A program made the position numbers and the translations under genes. Below the pieces are notes generated by a model, which was not told the DNA's origin, did no database searches, and saw only the letters and a program-made list of their open reading frames with translations. A stretch of DNA of 34,585 nucleotides, taken from the NCBI GenBank assembly GCA_039030915.1, contig JBCCDG010000035.1, positions 1 to 34,585 of the forward strand. Reading direction: 5' to 3'. Shown piece by piece: positions 1-7,671 of this stretch (positions are counted from its first letter, which is position 1; each line of letters begins with the position of its first letter). This stretch comes from Thermohalobaculum sp039030915. GTDB taxonomy: Bacteria > Pseudomonadota > Alphaproteobacteria > Rhodobacterales > Rhodobacteraceae.

Positions 1-228
1 AGAACTGACCGAAGCGACATGCCAGGACACTGGCAGAAATGGATGTTCGGGGGAGCTCCGGAGGACACCGAGTTTCCTTATCAGTGTGGCTATTCCACAG
101 GTTACGCGCTCGTGAAACACTGGTTGGTCACCGAAGGAATGAAGGCGTCAGACGCCGCAGGCGTAGATGAGACAGTTATTCTGGATCTGTGGTGCAACGA
201 CGAGATTGACCCTTTCGAGAACTGCTGA
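1..228 (+). CDS. C-terminal fragment of an unrecognised protein, possibly a DUF2268-type Zn protease
   Basis: The frame is open from the first base and stops with TGA at 226-228, so this is the 3' end of a gene that begins outside the window. About 75 residues remain. They include an aromatic segment followed by GYSTGYALVKHWL and an acidic tail. The pattern Gly-Tyr-x-x-Gly-Tyr followed by an amphipathic helix resembles the C-terminal end of DUF2268 (predicted Zn-dependent protease) proteins, but the HExxH site that would prove it is not in the window. An internal ATG at 19 has no good ribosome-binding site, and I do not treat it as the start. The family is a weak guess; that it is a real coding end is somewhat more likely. 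Confidence 0.4.
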   Translation, partial: RTDRSDMPGHWQKWMFGGAPEDTEFPYQCGYSTGYALVKHWLVTEGMKASDAAGVDETVILDLWCNDEIDPFENC

Positions 229-605
229 CCCACGACAGGCGCGCCGGCATCGCTCAAATGATGCGGCTGTGCGCGCCAGCTGCTGCAACGAGTGTCGGAA
301 TCGGCTTGACGCGGCGCAGCAATCGTACTGCTCGTCAAGGCCTGGTTTGGGCCGCTCGCGCCGCCGAGGTCGATCCGAGATCTGGCCAATGCCGCGCTGC
401 GGAACATGACCGGGACGAGCCCTTCCCATCGGATGCTGCATCGCAGCAGACTAGAAGTCTCAAGGGAAGACCGGACCTTCGTCCGTAGGCTGCTACTGGG
501 AACTCTGCGCGGAACCGGGCATTTGATTTCAAGGGAGTTGACAGGGAAATAGCGTAACAATCGTGCATTGGCGGGACGGTCAAGTCTCTCGAGTTGCACC
601 AACTA
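229..605. other. Intergenic stretch with no recognisable gene
   Basis: Short overlapping frames exist on both strands, but none shows a recognisable motif, a convincing ribosome-binding site or codon use like the neighbours. The stretch lies between the convergent ends of the partial gene on the left and the cyclase gene on the right. I saw no clear terminator hairpin with a T run. Confidence 0.5.
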
Positions 606-3155
606 TCAGTTCTGCGGACAAACCAACCGGAACACCTCCACCGGTTCGCGAATGCCTTTCAGTCTCAACTCCCCATCCGACTGGGCCGTGAACTCATCTT
701 CGATCGCCGTATAGGCGCGGGGGCTTAGCAGGATCTCGCCGTCCTCCGCGCGATCACATAGCCTCGCGGCAAGGTTCACGGCGGTCCCCGAGGCCGTGTA
801 GTCGTATCGTCCCTCGGACCCGACCATGCCAATCGTGGCATAGCCAAGCGAGACGCCGACCCCAAACCCAAGGCGATGGCCGAGCCGTCTCCAGGACTTG
901 CAAAGTTCCGTCATGCGATCCTGCATCGCGATCGCCAACCTCACCGCATCGCCCGCAGGATCATCGCACGGCAGCGGGTCATTGAAGATCACCATGATCC
1001 CATCGCCCATGCGCTTGTCGACGCCGCCGCCGTGGGCGGAAATCAGGGTTCCCATCTCTTCGTGGTAAGCCTGCAGAACCTCGATCGTTTCTTCTGGCTC
1101 TGCGACCTCACAGAACGCTGTGAATCCGCGGATATCACAGAAGAGCGTTGCAATCAGCGCCCTGTGACTGGCCAGAGCGGACTCGTCACCGGAGTTCGCC
1201 AGTGCATCGGCGACAGCGGGGGAGAGGAACCTCTTCAGCCGACCCATTCGTTCGATCTGGCCGACTTGTTCCTGCACCTGCGTCTCGAGGGAGGCATTCA
1301 AGGCCTCCATCGCGCGGAACTGGCGCACGTTCTCGATCGCGATGGAGGCCTGCGCCGCAAATGTCTCGACTAGGGCAATCTGATCCGGCGCGTAGGGGTC
1401 CACCGTCTTGCGGTAGAGAACCAATGCCCCAATCCCTTTGCCGCGAGAGAGCAGCGGCACATTGATACTGGTGCGCATGCCTGTGTCATCGACCAGCGAG
1501 CGAAAGACCTCTTCCCCCGCGCGGTAGTCGTCCGTATCGGCGTAATCCGGCACATGCAGTGTTGTCCTGGTCACGATGGCGCGGGCGACCAACGAGGTCT
1601 CTGGGTTCATCGAAACCTTGCCTTCACGGTAGAGAGCTCGGGTCTTCGGATGCATGTCCAATGCAGCTGCAAGATGCTGGCGCTCGTCGCCTTCGCGACC
1701 CAGTGTCATCGCGGCGGCATCTGCGGCGCAAAGCTGTGCTGCCCGTCTTAGGATGACGTCCAGAACCGGCGCTTCGTCGTTCCGCGAATCCCGGATCGCC
1801 TCGAGAACCTCATGTGTCGCAGCGGCACGGTCTAATCGCGCCTGGAGTTCTCTGAACTGCCCCGCGTTCTCGATGGCGATCACGGCCTGCGCGGCGAAGG
1901 TCTCGAGCAGTTCGACCTGACCGTCCCCAACCGATTGGCCAGTTGGCCAGGCCAGAACCATGACGCCCCAAGTCCGATCTTCAGTATCGACGGGCACTCC
2001 CAGCATGTAATCGTAGCCATGTCGCCGAGCCACAGCCGCGTCGCTGTAGGGTTCCGCTTGTGCGTTCGGCAAGTGAACAGTCTGCCCGTTCTGGAGCACC
2101 TGGTAGACGATCCCATCGGGGTTTGGCGCCATTGGGTAGTCGACCAGATACGCGTCCATGAATCCGTCGCTGAAGCCATGACTGGCGCAATAGTGGATGT
2201 CCGTTCCGTCATAGCGCCAGAGCATGCAGAACTGCGCCTTGCAGAGATCGACGGCGCTGCGCGCAATTGCCTCGAAAACAGGCTGTTCATCGGCGCGGCT
2301 CTGACGGACGAGATCGAGGATCTCACGGTTGGACTGCGCACGATCCAGCCTTGCCTGCAGTTCGTTGAACTGGCGCACGTTCTCTATCGCGATCGCGGCC
2401 TGGTCGGCGAACAGCTGCACAAGCTCCAGCGTGCGGTCGCTGAACGGGTGGATCCGGGTACGATAGATGCTGAAGACACCGATAAGCCGATCGCCCGAGG
2501 TCATTGGAATGGCCGCCAGTGACCGCGCGTTGCCGAAATCAACAGTGGATTTCCGCAGGAGCGAGCCGCCTTCGTAGACGCCGCCAGTGCGCACGTCGGT
2601 GATGCTGACAGCTTTGAGTTCGGAGGCGGCCCGGCCCACGCCTGTTGTGGGCTCGACCTTGAACGTCCCAATCTCCGCAAGCCAAGCGCTGAATGCGGGT
2701 GATATGCCACGCGAGCGCAACTCGCTGACCATGAAGTCGCCATGGTACTCGAAGAGAATCCCGAACTCGGCCTCGCAGATCTCCAGCGCATGCTCGAGCA
2801 AGTCGTCGATCACGGCCTCAAGCGTGCCGTCATGCGTGTTGATGATCCGCAAAACCCTGGCAAACATCCGCTCTCGCCGGACGGCATCGTCGAGCTCAAG
2901 CGCCAGTTCGGCTGCCATTGCGGTGCTGTCGCGCGGGTCGTCCGGGGTGGACGCATCATCGAGGAACCGGGCGAGTTCGATCTTCGAAGTCACCCCCAGC
3001 TTCACATAGATGGTCCTGAGATGGGATCTGACAGTCGTGGGGGAGACGCTCAGGTCGCGCGCGATCTCCTTGTAGCTGCCACCCGCCGCATAGGCCGCGG
3101 CTACTTCTTTTTCGCGTTTGCTCAGCTCCCCGGACGACGGTTCCACGTTGGCCAC
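606..3155 (-). CDS. LuxR-type HTH / triple-GAF / class III adenylate (or guanylate) cyclase
   Basis: Predicted soluble signalling enzyme of 849 residues. It has a LuxR-type helix-turn-helix (about 9-66; SKREKEV and SPTTVRSHLRTIYVKLGV), three GAF sensor domains (about 104-257, 288-428 and 461-606), a short coiled linker, and a class III cyclase domain (about 665-840). The cyclase keeps both metal-binding aspartates (D674 in CDIRGFT, D718 in RMGDG), the purine-contacting K714 and D785 that favour ATP, and the transition-state N794 and R798, so it should be active and probably makes cAMP. I chose GTG at 3155 because AGGAGA lies six bases upstream; a TTG at 3182 would place that Shine-Dalgarno inside the gene. 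GAF domains usually bind small ligands or chromophores; which ones cannot be read here. It is transcribed divergently from the NTF2-like gene. HTH plus cyclase in one chain is unusual. Confidence 0.88.
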   Translation of the reverse strand: MANVEPSSGELSKREKEVAAAYAAGGSYKEIARDLSVSPTTVRSHLRTIYVKLGVTSKIELARFLDDASTPDDPRDSTAMAAELALELDDAVRRERMFARVLRIINTHDGTLEAVIDDLLEHALEICEAEFGILFEYHGDFMVSELRSRGISPAFSAWLAEIGTFKVEPTTGVGRAASELKAVSITDVRTGGVYEGGSLLRKSTVDFGNARSLAAIPMTSGDRLIGVFSIYRTRIHPFSDRTLELVQLFADQAAIAIENVRQFNELQARLDRAQSNREILDLVRQSRADEQPVFEAIARSAVDLCKAQFCMLWRYDGTDIHYCASHGFSDGFMDAYLVDYPMAPNPDGIVYQVLQNGQTVHLPNAQAEPYSDAAVARRHGYDYMLGVPVDTEDRTWGVMVLAWPTGQSVGDGQVELLETFAAQAVIAIENAGQFRELQARLDRAAATHEVLEAIRDSRNDEAPVLDVILRRAAQLCAADAAAMTLGREGDERQHLAAALDMHPKTRALYREGKVSMNPETSLVARAIVTRTTLHVPDYADTDDYRAGEEVFRSLVDDTGMRTSINVPLLSRGKGIGALVLYRKTVDPYAPDQIALVETFAAQASIAIENVRQFRAMEALNASLETQVQEQVGQIERMGRLKRFLSPAVADALANSGDESALASHRALIATLFCDIRGFTAFCEVAEPEETIEVLQAYHEEMGTLISAHGGGVDKRMGDGIMVIFNDPLPCDDPAGDAVRLAIAMQDRMTELCKSWRRLGHRLGFGVGVSLGYATIGMVGSEGRYDYTASGTAVNLAARLCDRAEDGEILLSPRAYTAIEDEFTAQSDGELRLKGIREPVEVFRLVCPQN

Positions 3156-3327
3156 AGGCCCTCTCCTACAAATGCAGTACAAGCGTCATCCTACACCGCT
3201 TGCTACACCTGAACGATATTGGCCGCAGACGGGAAGCAATAGCTTCTTCAGCACGGACCTCGAGGGAAAGCAATGGGATCGCCATTGCAGCTGCGGGGCT
3301 GAAACGACAGATGAAGGAGCCACCACA

Positions 3328-3741
3328 ATGAGCATGATTGAAACCGCAAGAGCCTTCTTTGACGCCTGCGAAACCGGCAAGGGCTGGGACGGTTGCGCGC
3401 AGTACTGCGAGCCGAGCGCGAATTTTTCGTGCCAATCGGGCGTCCTTGCGGACACGCATACGCTTGAGGCCTATGCCGAATGGATGAAGGGCCTTCTGGT
3501 GCCGCTGCCCGACGGGCACTATGAGCTGAAGGGCTTTGCGTTGGATCCCGATCGGGACATTATCCTCGCGTTTGCCGTCTTCCACGGGACCCATACGGCA
3601 GATGGCGGGCCAATTCCCCCGACCGGCAACAAGGTCTCAGCCGACTACGTCTACGCAATGGAATTCGCTGGCGGAAAGATAACGCATATGACGAAGATCT
3701 GGCACGACGGGATGTCGCTGAATGCTCTTGGCTGGGCATAG
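3328..3741 (+). CDS. SnoaL/NTF2-like fold protein
   Basis: Small protein of 137 residues with the look of the NTF2-like/SnoaL-like superfamily: an N-terminal helix (ETARAFFDACETGKGW), a Cys/Asn/Phe segment, a central strand ending in LKGFALD, and the alternating strands FAVFHGTHTADGG, YVYAMEFAGGKI and MTKIWHD that form the cone-shaped pocket. Members include cyclases, isomerases and many proteins of unknown role, so no substrate is assigned. ATG at 3328 is chosen because AAGGAG lies eight bases upstream; an earlier in-frame start would add an unrelated N-terminus. It is divergent from the cyclase gene and is followed by a hairpin that may be its terminator. Confidence 0.75.
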   Translation: MSMIETARAFFDACETGKGWDGCAQYCEPSANFSCQSGVLADTHTLEAYAEWMKGLLVPLPDGHYELKGFALDPDRDIILAFAVFHGTHTADGGPIPPTGNKVSADYVYAMEFAGGKITHMTKIWHDGMSLNALGWA

Positions 3742-3769
3742 GGATCCGGTGTGAACCAATCAGCAGCGC

Positions 3770-3790
3770 GGCTGCCGTGAAGCGGCAGCC
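3770..3790 (+). terminator. Possible intrinsic terminator of the NTF2-like gene, cut by an IS
   Basis: A perfect 8-bp stem (GGCTGCCG/CGGCAGCC) with a 5-base loop lies 28 bases after the stop codon. It is followed only by ATCT before the insertion sequence begins at about 3795, so any T tract may have been displaced by the insertion. The hairpin is seen directly; its terminator role is inferred. Confidence 0.5.
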
Positions 3791-3828
3791 ATCTTGGACT
3801 GCCCCCACCGAGTGGTCCGTTTGAATTG

Positions 3829-4689
3829 TTAGTGCATGACCGGCCTCTGGTCGACGGGGATGATGGCCTCTGGCGCGGGCGGTCGGTATCCGAGGGCGCT
3901 GTGCGGACGGACGGTGTTATAGTGGTGGCGCCATCGCTCGATCAGGATCTGCGCCTCGCGGAGCGAGAAAAAGATCTCGCTGTTCAGCAGCTCGTCTCGG
4001 AACCGGGCGTTGAACGCCTCGCAGTAACCATTCTCCCAGGGTGATCCCGGTTCGATGAAGGCTGTCTTTGCGCCGACGGCCGTGATCCAGTCCCTCACCT
4101 TCTCGGCCACGAACTCCGGGCCATTATCTGAGCGAATGTACTCCGGTGGGCCGCGAAGGATGAAGAGATCCGTCAGCGCGTCGACCACGTCGACGGAGTT
4201 GAGCTTGCGATCGACACGGATCATCAGCGCCTCCTTCGTGAACTCGTCGATGATGTTCAGCGTCCGAAAGACCCGGCCGTCATGGGTGCGGTCCTGCACG
4301 AAGTCGTAGGACCAGACGTGGTTCGGGCGCTCCGGCCGGATCCGGACGCAGGAGCCATCGTTCATCCAGAGACGGCCCTTTTTCGGTTGTTTGTGCGGGA
4401 CCTTGAGCCCCTCGCGCCGCCAGATCCGCTCCACCCGCTTATGGTTCACATGCCAGCCCGCGTTGTTCAGCAGGCCGGTGATCATGCGGTAACCATAGCG
4501 CCCATAGTCGCGGGCGAGCTCGATGATGTCCTCGGTGAGAAGTTGCTCATCGGACCGGCCTCGAGGTGCCTTACGCTGGGTCGAGCGGTGCTGCCCGAGC
4601 GTGCGGCAGGCGCGGCGCTCACTCACGCCAAGCGACTGCCGCACGCTCTCGATGCACCGGCGTCGGCGCGCGGGGCTCAGAAGTTTCCC
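3829..4689 (-). CDS. IS3-family (IS407 group) transposase OrfB catalytic part, made by -1 frameshift
   Basis: The catalytic frame is given from the slip point to its stop, about 286 residues. An HTH_21-type region (YGRYGYRMITGLLNNAGW, then VERIWRREGLKVP) comes first. The rve/DDE integrase core follows, with the first Asp in WSYDFV, the second Asp in RSDNGPEF and the Glu in NGYCEAFNAR. The C-terminus has the usual HYNTVRPHSALGYRPP. The same frame is open upstream to 4824 but has no credible start there, so expression as a fusion with OrfA through frameshifting is the better reading. No internal stop or damage is visible, so the element could still be mobile. Confidence 0.85.
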   Translation of the reverse strand, partial: GKLLSPARRRRCIESVRQSLGVSERRACRTLGQHRSTQRKAPRGRSDEQLLTEDIIELARDYGRYGYRMITGLLNNAGWHVNHKRVERIWRREGLKVPHKQPKKGRLWMNDGSCVRIRPERPNHVWSYDFVQDRTHDGRVFRTLNIIDEFTKEALMIRVDRKLNSVDVVDALTDLFILRGPPEYIRSDNGPEFVAEKVRDWITAVGAKTAFIEPGSPWENGYCEAFNARFRDELLNSEIFFSLREAQILIERWRHHYNTVRPHSALGYRPPAPEAIIPVDQRPVMH

Positions 4690-4955
4690 TTGGCCGCCTC
4701 CGCGAGGATGAGCTTGTCGAGCGTCAGGTCCGAGACCGCCCGGCGCAGCCTTTGGTTCTCCTTCTCGAGCTCCTTCAACCGCCGCAGCTGCTCCCGGCCC
4801 ATGCCGCCATAGAGCCGACGCCACCGATAGTAGGTCTGAACCGTCACGCCGATCTGGCGCACCGCGTCCGCCACCGACATTCCCTGGCCCTGCAACACCT
4901 CAACCTGGCGCAGTTTGACGACGATCTCTTCCGGCTTGTCTCGCTTCCCAGCCAT
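4677..4955 (-). CDS. IS3-family (IS407 group) transposase OrfA
   Basis: 92 residues. The N-terminal helix-turn-helix (about 5-50: EEIVVKLRQVEVL, then SVADAVRQIGVTVQTYYRWRRLYGG) binds the element ends. A leucine-zipper helix follows (LKELEKENQRLRRAVSDLTLDKLIL). ATG at 4955 has GAGGAGG eight bases upstream. The frame ends at 4677 just after an in-phase G GGA AAC heptamer at which ribosomes should slip into orfB. OrfA alone is normally a regulator; the OrfAB fusion is the active transposase. Confidence 0.85.
   Translation of the reverse strand: MAGKRDKPEEIVVKLRQVEVLQGQGMSVADAVRQIGVTVQTYYRWRRLYGGMGREQLRRLKELEKENQRLRRAVSDLTLDKLILAEAAKGNF
4683..4689 (-). other. Programmed -1 ribosomal frameshift heptamer GGGAAAC
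   Basis: On the minus strand orfA reads GCC-AAG-GGA-AAC-TTC-TGA. The heptamer G GGA AAC is exactly in the X XXY YYZ phase needed for tandem -1 slippage, three bases before the orfA stop. Slipping joins orfA to orfB. The site is seen directly; use of such sites is established for IS3-family elements. Confidence 0.7.
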
Positions 4956-5022
4956 CTATGGTCCTCCTCAATGCGGGATAATCCTATCCCAGTGGGTGGA
5001 CCACTTCAGTGGGGGCACTCCA

Positions 5023-6227
5023 CGGTGACGGTCACAGCGAGCCTGATCGACATCGACGTGCTGGCCAATGACACCGACGCAGACGGCGACGATCTTGAGA
5101 TCCTTTCCGTCACAGCCCCCACCCGCGGCACTATCCAGTTCGTGCCCGGCGTCGACACCTCGGTCCGATATGCGCGCGAGACGGGGTTCGAGGGCACTGA
5201 TAGCTTCACCTACACGATCTCCGACGGGCGCGGTGGTACTGATACGGCAACCGTCACCTTGACTGCCGGCACCACGGCACCGCCCGTCGCCGGCCCAGGC
5301 GATGTGTTCCGTGTCGAGGCACAGTTCCTCGAGGCGTTCGACAATGATGGCGACGGACCAATCTTCTACCGCGGGCAGCGCACGCTGGAGATCGCCACGC
5401 AAACCGACGGCTTCACGATCGGGGACGTGCCGTCGCAGCCCGATTTCACCGTGCGCGACCTCACCACCGGGCAGACCGTCGCCTTTGATGAGTACGATAC
5501 GATCCGGGTCACGCTGCCGAGACCGAACGGGCCCCAGGACTTCGTGCTCCTCGATCTGTTCCAAGAGAGCCCTGGGGGCGGCGCGCCATCGCTCGACTAC
5601 TTCGTCACCCTGCGCGGCGGCGATTTCCCGATCCCAGCGCTGAATGCCGAGTATCAGAACTACCTGCTGGGGCTCGGAGCCGATGTCTCCCTTCTCAGCG
5701 AGGATGTGCCGCCCGATCAGCAGCCCTTTGGTGGGCGCTTTGCCGAGGGCGCGGTCATCAGCTTCGACAGCATTCGCGGGATCGAGCTCCAGGGCGCGGG
5801 GCTCTCGATCGGAGAGGCCCGCACGGTCGCACGGCTCTACGAGGCCGGACTTGATCGCAACGGCAACATTGATCTGCCAGGGTTGAACTTCTGGATCGAT
5901 CAGCGTGCTGGTGGCTTGACGGAGCGGGCCCTTGCCCAGGCATTCCTCGGCTCGGCGGAGTTTGAAGCCGCCTTCGGCGATGCGCTCGACGCCAGTGATC
6001 CGCGCTTTCTCAGTGACCGCGACCTGGTCGAACAGCTCTTTCGCAATGTCCTCGATCGCGAAGGCGAGCAGGCGGGTGTTGATTTCTGGGTCGGACAGCT
6101 GCAAAGCCCCTCTGTGAGCCGGGCCGACATGCTACTCGCATTCGCTGAGAGCCCAGAGAACATCGCCGGCACCCCGCTGGTCGACACGCTCGTCGAAGAC
6201 ACCACTGGGAATTGGTTTTTTGCATAA
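5023..6227 (+). pseudogene. 5'-truncated gene for a cadherin-like / DUF4214 surface or secreted protein
   Basis: About 400 residues remain after the right end of the IS. The first part is a bacterial Ig/cadherin-like repeat (DVLANDTDADGDDLEILSV, then GFEGTDSFTYTISDGRGGTD), typical of large secreted or surface adhesins. A middle region of no clear family follows. The C-terminus is a DUF4214 domain (LNFWIDQRAGGLTERALAQAFLGS, then LFRNVLDREGEQAGVDFWVGQL). Such proteins normally have more repeats and start well upstream, so the 5' part is lost. The frame stays open into the IS, but the only nearby ATG (4971) has no ribosome-binding site. The sequence to the stop shows no further damage, so truncation looks fairly recent. 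Confidence 0.8.
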
Positions 6228-6332
6228 AGGCTCTTCCATCTATGGTAAAGGGAACAGAAGAAAAGAAAAAGGCTGATAATCGGCTAAAAAGCTGAACCAA
6301 TTCCCATCAAACCGAGTGCCCCTCGTCAGTGC
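6228..6332. other. A/T-richer non-coding stretch after the truncated gene
   Basis: It holds a purine-rich run (aagaaaagaaaaagg) and no open frame worth reporting. Its composition differs from the GC-rich surroundings. I see no clear hairpin terminator. Confidence 0.4.
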
Positions 6333-6371
6333 CTATGGAACATCTGATGTGATTTCGTAACGGAGGGTTTC
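6313..6371 (+). repeat. 59-bp relic similar to the left end of the decayed IS3-family element at 13,872
   Basis: Aligned without gaps to 13,872-13,930, 46 of 59 bases are identical by hand count, ending in the shared CGGAGGGTTTC. At the other site the sequence lies just upstream of an IS3-family orfA, so this copy is best read as the leftover end of a related element. Confidence 0.6.
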
Positions 6372-6507
6372 TGGACTAAGTGTGCCTGCCGTCGGCGTCT
6401 CATTGGCCCGCTCGAAGTCGGCAACCGCATTCCGCGTCCGAGAGCCCATGACCCCGACCGTAAGCCCCGGGACTTACCCGAGCGCTTCGAGCTGAAGTAG
6501 CCGATCT
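6333..6507 (-). pseudogene. Remnant of a peptidoglycan-binding domain (PG_binding_1 type)
   Basis: Read on the minus strand, about 58 codons give LLQLEALG, a TAA stop, then VPGLTVGVMGSRTRNAVADF and ERANETPTAGTLSPETL. This follows the PG_binding_1 pattern (ALGY.PG.VDG..G.RTR.A...F...N.....G.L...T) with TAA where the conserved Tyr should be. Sequence upstream has further stops. It is a lone degraded domain lying against an IS-end relic, with no catalytic domain in sight. The pattern match is by eye. Confidence 0.5.
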
Positions 6508-6606
6508 CCACGCTCGCGCCCCTTGACCGAGCCGCCGGGACTTCACTCCTCACGGTCATGGTGCACGGCTCGCCGGCCGGACGCAACCGAGCCCTTTGCG
6601 CGGTGT

Positions 6607-7567
6607 TCAGGCGATGCGGATGGTGATGGGCTTGGCGGGACGGATGGCCTTGTTCTCCGTCGAGATGCGCAGGTCAGTCTCTTTGCGCTGTGCGCCGAAC
6701 GTGCGGGCGGTGAGGCGGTCGCCTCTGCGGCGCTTCAAGCGAAAGACCGCGGTCTCGACCAGAGCGCGCTTGCCATATCCGTGGTGGTCCTGCCAGGCTA
6801 TCCTTCGGTTGTTAGCGATCCCGGCGCCGGGATGGACGATGTGCTGGGCGAGATCACGATCTTCGGCGGCGCGCGGAGCGGCCGGGCCGACCGGATCGCA
6901 TCATAGACCGGGGCACCATCATAGGCTCCGTCCGCGATGACAGAGCGGATCCGCCCGCCGGCGCCCTCAACCAGCGGGCCGACCATGGCGGCATCCGAGT
7001 TGTCACTGTCGGTCAATAGATGTGCCAGGGTCTCGCCGGTGCCGGCGTTGATGGCGATGTGTCACTTCCTCCAGGCTCGACGTTTTTCGCCATGCCTTAA
7101 CCGGTCTCACTCGCCCGCTGCCCGACAGGCGTTTGCTTGCAAACGCTGAGAGGGGGGCCAAAGAATTTCAATCCCGCGCTGTCGAGGACCAGATCAACAG
7201 GTGCCTGGCGCCCCGGCGCATTCATGTCGATTGGCACGGTGTGGCGCCGACGCGACAACGTGGCGTGATCCGGCACCAAAAGGTCCATCTTCATGAGCGC
7301 CATCAGCGAACGAACAGAGCCCTCAGCCTGGCGGAGCGGTCGCCGATAAACCGTTGCCAGCATCAGCACGGCCTCGATCGCCAGGTCGGAGTACCGGGCC
7401 TGCCCGCCCCGGGTCCGGCGTCGCGGCGCCGCCCAGGTGGTGAGCGCTTCGTCGGAAATCCAGAAGCGTGTATCGCCGCACTCCACCAGGCCTCGGTCGT
7501 ACTCAGGCCAGTTGGCCACGCGATATCGGGCTCGCGGGATCTTATGGCGGCGGGGCTCGTGGAGCTT
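6607..7567 (-). pseudogene. Decayed IS5-family transposase
   Basis: Minus-strand reading gives the N-terminal block RRHKIPRARYRVANWPEYDRG, then WISDEALTTW, TRGGQARYSDLAIEAVLML, LVPDHATLSRR and LVLDSAGLKFFG. A frame change and stops come next. DNSDAAMVGPLVE and SVIADGAYDGAPVYDAI follow in another frame. The C-terminal block (GKRALVETAVFRLKRRRGDRL) is in yet another frame and ends at 6607. These blocks match the order of an IS5-type DDE transposase, with the second Asp in IADGAYDG and the Glu in VETAV. At least two frameshifts and a stop break it. I could not find matching terminal inverted repeats. Its 5' side abuts the 3' end of the RND pump gene. Confidence 0.75.
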
Positions 7568-7671
7568 GACTGGCAGGCTCGCCCCATACCGCAGCGCAGC
7601 ATTAGCCGCCACCCCCGATCTATGCTCCAAGGCGATCCGCCGCTTGTTCAGGGCAACTTGGCAATGCGTCC

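Larger units (their letters stand above)
3795..5022 (-). mobile_element. IS3-family insertion sequence, IS407 group, apparently complete
   Basis: About 1,228 bp. Both ends read inward as TGGA(C/G)TGCCCCCAC followed by (C/T)GA(A)GTGGTCC, which are good imperfect terminal inverted repeats. Inside are orfA and orfB on the minus strand, linked by a frameshift site. The length matches the IS407 group. The four bases outside each end (ATCT on the left, CGGT on the right) do not match, so the target duplication usual for this group is absent. Together with the decapitated gene on the right, this suggests an IS-driven deletion or recombination after insertion. Confidence 0.88.

Noticed and set aside
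102..602. 166-codon minus-strand frame at the left edge
   Set aside because: It overlaps the partial plus-strand gene, has Ser/Arg-rich composition and shows no family features.
3156..3182. TTG at 3182 as start of the cyclase gene
   Set aside because: It would put the strong AGGAGA ribosome-binding site inside the gene; GTG at 3155 is six bases after it.
4566..5022. Reading the DUF4214 protein as starting inside the IS
   Set aside because: That part translates IS DNA on the non-coding strand and no start there has a ribosome-binding site; it is a chance in-frame extension.
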